A stretch of 64,000 bases of DNA from Streptomyces sp. CB01635 (GTDB lineage: Bacteria > Actinomycetota > Actinomycetes > Streptomycetales > Streptomycetaceae), in the NCBI RefSeq assembly GCF_002803065.1, contig NZ_NNBL01000028.1:34243-98242 (forward strand). Reading direction: 5' to 3'. Position 1 is the stretch's first letter; each line of letters opens with the position of its first letter. Positions 62,855-64,000 of the stretch are shown here, in pieces. Below the pieces are notes generated by a model that ran no database searches, had not been told where the DNA came from, and worked only from the letters and a program-made list of their open reading frames with translations. A program made the position numbers and the translations under genes.

Positions 62855-63736
62855 TCAGCCCCCCGCCCGCAGATGAACGATGTCCCCCGCCCCCACAGGC
62901 TGCTGCACCCCGTCCGCAGAGGCGATGACGAGCCGCCCGTCCCCGTCAACGGCAACTGCCTCCCCCACAAGCTCCTGCCCCCCAGGAAGCTCGGCCCGCA
63001 CATTCCGCCCGAGCGTCGCGCACCCCGCCGCATAGGTCTCCTGAAGCCGCGACACGGCAGGATCCCCACCCGCGGCCCGCCACTCGACGAACCGCTCCTC
63101 CAGCGACCGGAGAACGGCCCGCAGCAGCGGGTCCCGGTCAGTGGAAACGGCCCCGGCCAGGGCAAGCGACCCGGCCCCCGGCACAGGCAGCTCGTCGGCG
63201 CGCAGCGAGACGTTGAGCCCGATCCCGACGACCACACCGTCCCCGGCGCGCTCGGCGAGGATGCCCCCGGCCTTGCGCTCCTCTTCGCCGACATTCACCA
63301 GCAGGTCGTTGGGCCACTTGAGGGCGGTGTCGACCCCGGCGGCCCGCGCGAGCCCCGTCGCGACGGCCACTCCGGTGAGCAGCGGCAGCCACCCCCACCG
63401 CTCCACGGGCACATCGGCGCCGGGCTTCAGGAAGACGGAGAAGAAGAGCCCGGACCGCGCAGGAGCGGTCCACTGCCGGTCGAGCCGCCCGCGCCCGGCA
63501 CTCTGCGACTCGGCGACGAGGACAGCCCCTTCCTCGGCCTTGCCGGCCAGGGCGAGGGCAACGAGATCGGAGTTGGTGGACCCGGTGGCGGGAACAACGT
63601 CGACGGAGGACCAGAGCCCGCCACGCACGAGGGCGCGCCGCAGGGCGGCGGCGTTCAGCGGCGGCCGGTCCAGGTCCGACCACTGCTGACCGTCGTTCGC
63701 GTCGGAGGGATCGTCTGAAGCATTTCGGGGCGTCAT
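62855..63736 (-). CDS. birA: Biotin-[acetyl-CoA-carboxylase] ligase
   Basis: 293 residues from ATG 63736 (MTPRNASDDP). BPL motif SAGRGRLDRQWTAP (about residue 80), PLLTGVAVATGLARAAG, WPNDLLVNVGEEERKAGGILAE, VVGIGLNVSL and the C-terminal SH3-like domain (VGEAVAVDGDGRLVIASADG). No N-terminal HTH, so it is a monofunctional (class I) ligase without repressor function. It biotinylates the acyl-CoA carboxylase subunits, and pccB starts divergently 168 bases away. Confidence 0.96.
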   Translation of the reverse strand: MTPRNASDDPSDANDGQQWSDLDRPPLNAAALRRALVRGGLWSSVDVVPATGSTNSDLVALALAGKAEEGAVLVAESQSAGRGRLDRQWTAPARSGLFFSVFLKPGADVPVERWGWLPLLTGVAVATGLARAAGVDTALKWPNDLLVNVGEEERKAGGILAERAGDGVVVGIGLNVSLRADELPVPGAGSLALAGAVSTDRDPLLRAVLRSLEERFVEWRAAGGDPAVSRLQETYAAGCATLGRNVRAELPGGQELVGEAVAVDGDGRLVIASADGVQQPVGAGDIVHLRAGG

Positions 63737-63793
63737 GCAACCCACCCTAGGTGTGGTAAACGCCGCACTGCCGAACGGTATCCACGCCACTAC

Positions 63794-63809
63794 GCTACGA
63801 GCCAGTAGC
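63794..63809. promoter_or_regulatory. Inverted repeat in birA/pccB divergent region
   Basis: GCTAC-GAGCCA-GTAGC in an otherwise GC-rich 168-base divergent region. Weak operator candidate. Confidence 0.3.
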
Positions 63810-63904
63810 TACAGGGCCAGGCCCCAACCCCCGCCTCACCGCCGCGCCACATCGCCCCGCCCCATCCTCACGTCCCCATTGAGCAGCCAGGGAGCCGCAT
63901 CCCG

Positions 63905-64000
63905 ATGTCCGTTCCGGAAGAGCCCAACGTGTCCAGCGCCATCGACATCCACACGACCGCGGGAAAGCTCGCGGACCTGCAGCGCCGGATCGAAGAGGCC
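63905..64000 (+). CDS. pccB: Acyl-CoA carboxylase beta subunit, N-terminal fragment (window ends)
   Basis: 32 codons, open at the right edge. MSVPEEPNVSSAIDIHTTAG followed by KLADLQRRIEEA is the usual N-terminus of Streptomyces propionyl/acetyl-CoA carboxyltransferase PccB/AccB, and the birA neighbour supports this. The catalytic part lies outside the window. Confidence 0.8.
   Translation, partial: MSVPEEPNVSSAIDIHTTAGKLADLQRRIEEA

Overview
The window is chromosomal DNA of a Streptomyces or very close relative. The DNA is strongly GC-rich, GTG and TTG starts are common, and the genes are typical of the genus: mycothiol conjugate amidase, a class III adenylate cyclase next to a biotin ligase and pccB, GTP-dependent PEP carboxykinase, a truncated-haemoglobin/monooxygenase chimera, an LAxTG surface peptide and XRE/DUF5753 regulators. 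From memory, the order pccB - birA - cya - GGDEF protein - hutH ... mca ... pckG matches the S. coelicolor core arm around SCO4926 to SCO4990. No tRNA, rRNA, CRISPR array or intact insertion sequence was seen.

Region 1 (1-10000) is accessory. It holds the 3' end of a GH18 chitinase, then a polymorphic-toxin operon (SseB-like protein, WXG-type partner, 1572-residue Rhs toxin, immunity protein). A stretch of decayed genes follows: a doubly frameshifted membrane protein, the remnant of an anti-sigma-type ATPase, and a broken XRE/DUF5753 regulator. A 75-bp inverted-repeat element sits at one junction.

Region 2 (10000-22300) is metabolic. It has a divergent Nramp-like transporter and a two-sided cluster: gntP-type permease, RidA, IclR regulator and 2-keto-3-deoxygluconate kinase on the minus strand; a fold-type III PLP deaminase and a D-aminoacylase-type amidohydrolase on the plus strand. 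Read together these encode a plausible route from N-acetyl-D-glucosaminate (the C1-oxidised end of chitin) through D-glucosaminate and 2-keto-3-deoxygluconate to KDPG. I regard this as the most interesting system in the window. An AlaA-type alanine aminotransferase follows.

Region 3 (22300-43600) holds pckG, a haemolysin III/PAQR protein, a DHA2 drug exporter with its TetR regulator and a visible operator, a thioredoxin-like YyaL-type protein, a STAND NTPase with TPRs, mca, DUF4307, greA, a DrrAB-type ABC exporter, threonine ammonia-lyase, MarR, a sigma-region-4-like protein with a small membrane partner, metB, a TPR-like protein and msrA.

Region 4 (43600-64000) holds small hypotheticals, an XRE regulator, DUF1330, a zinc alcohol dehydrogenase with a divergent XRE regulator, the monooxygenase/truncated-haemoglobin chimera, a large secreted subtilase, a MacB-type ABC system, an L,D-transpeptidase lipoprotein, an LAxTG peptide, hutH, a GAF-GGDEF protein, an enoyl-CoA hydratase, cya, birA and the first codons of pccB. 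Two second-messenger enzymes (c-di-GMP and cAMP) lie within 3 kb of each other. Perfect or near-perfect GC-rich hairpins separate most convergent gene pairs.
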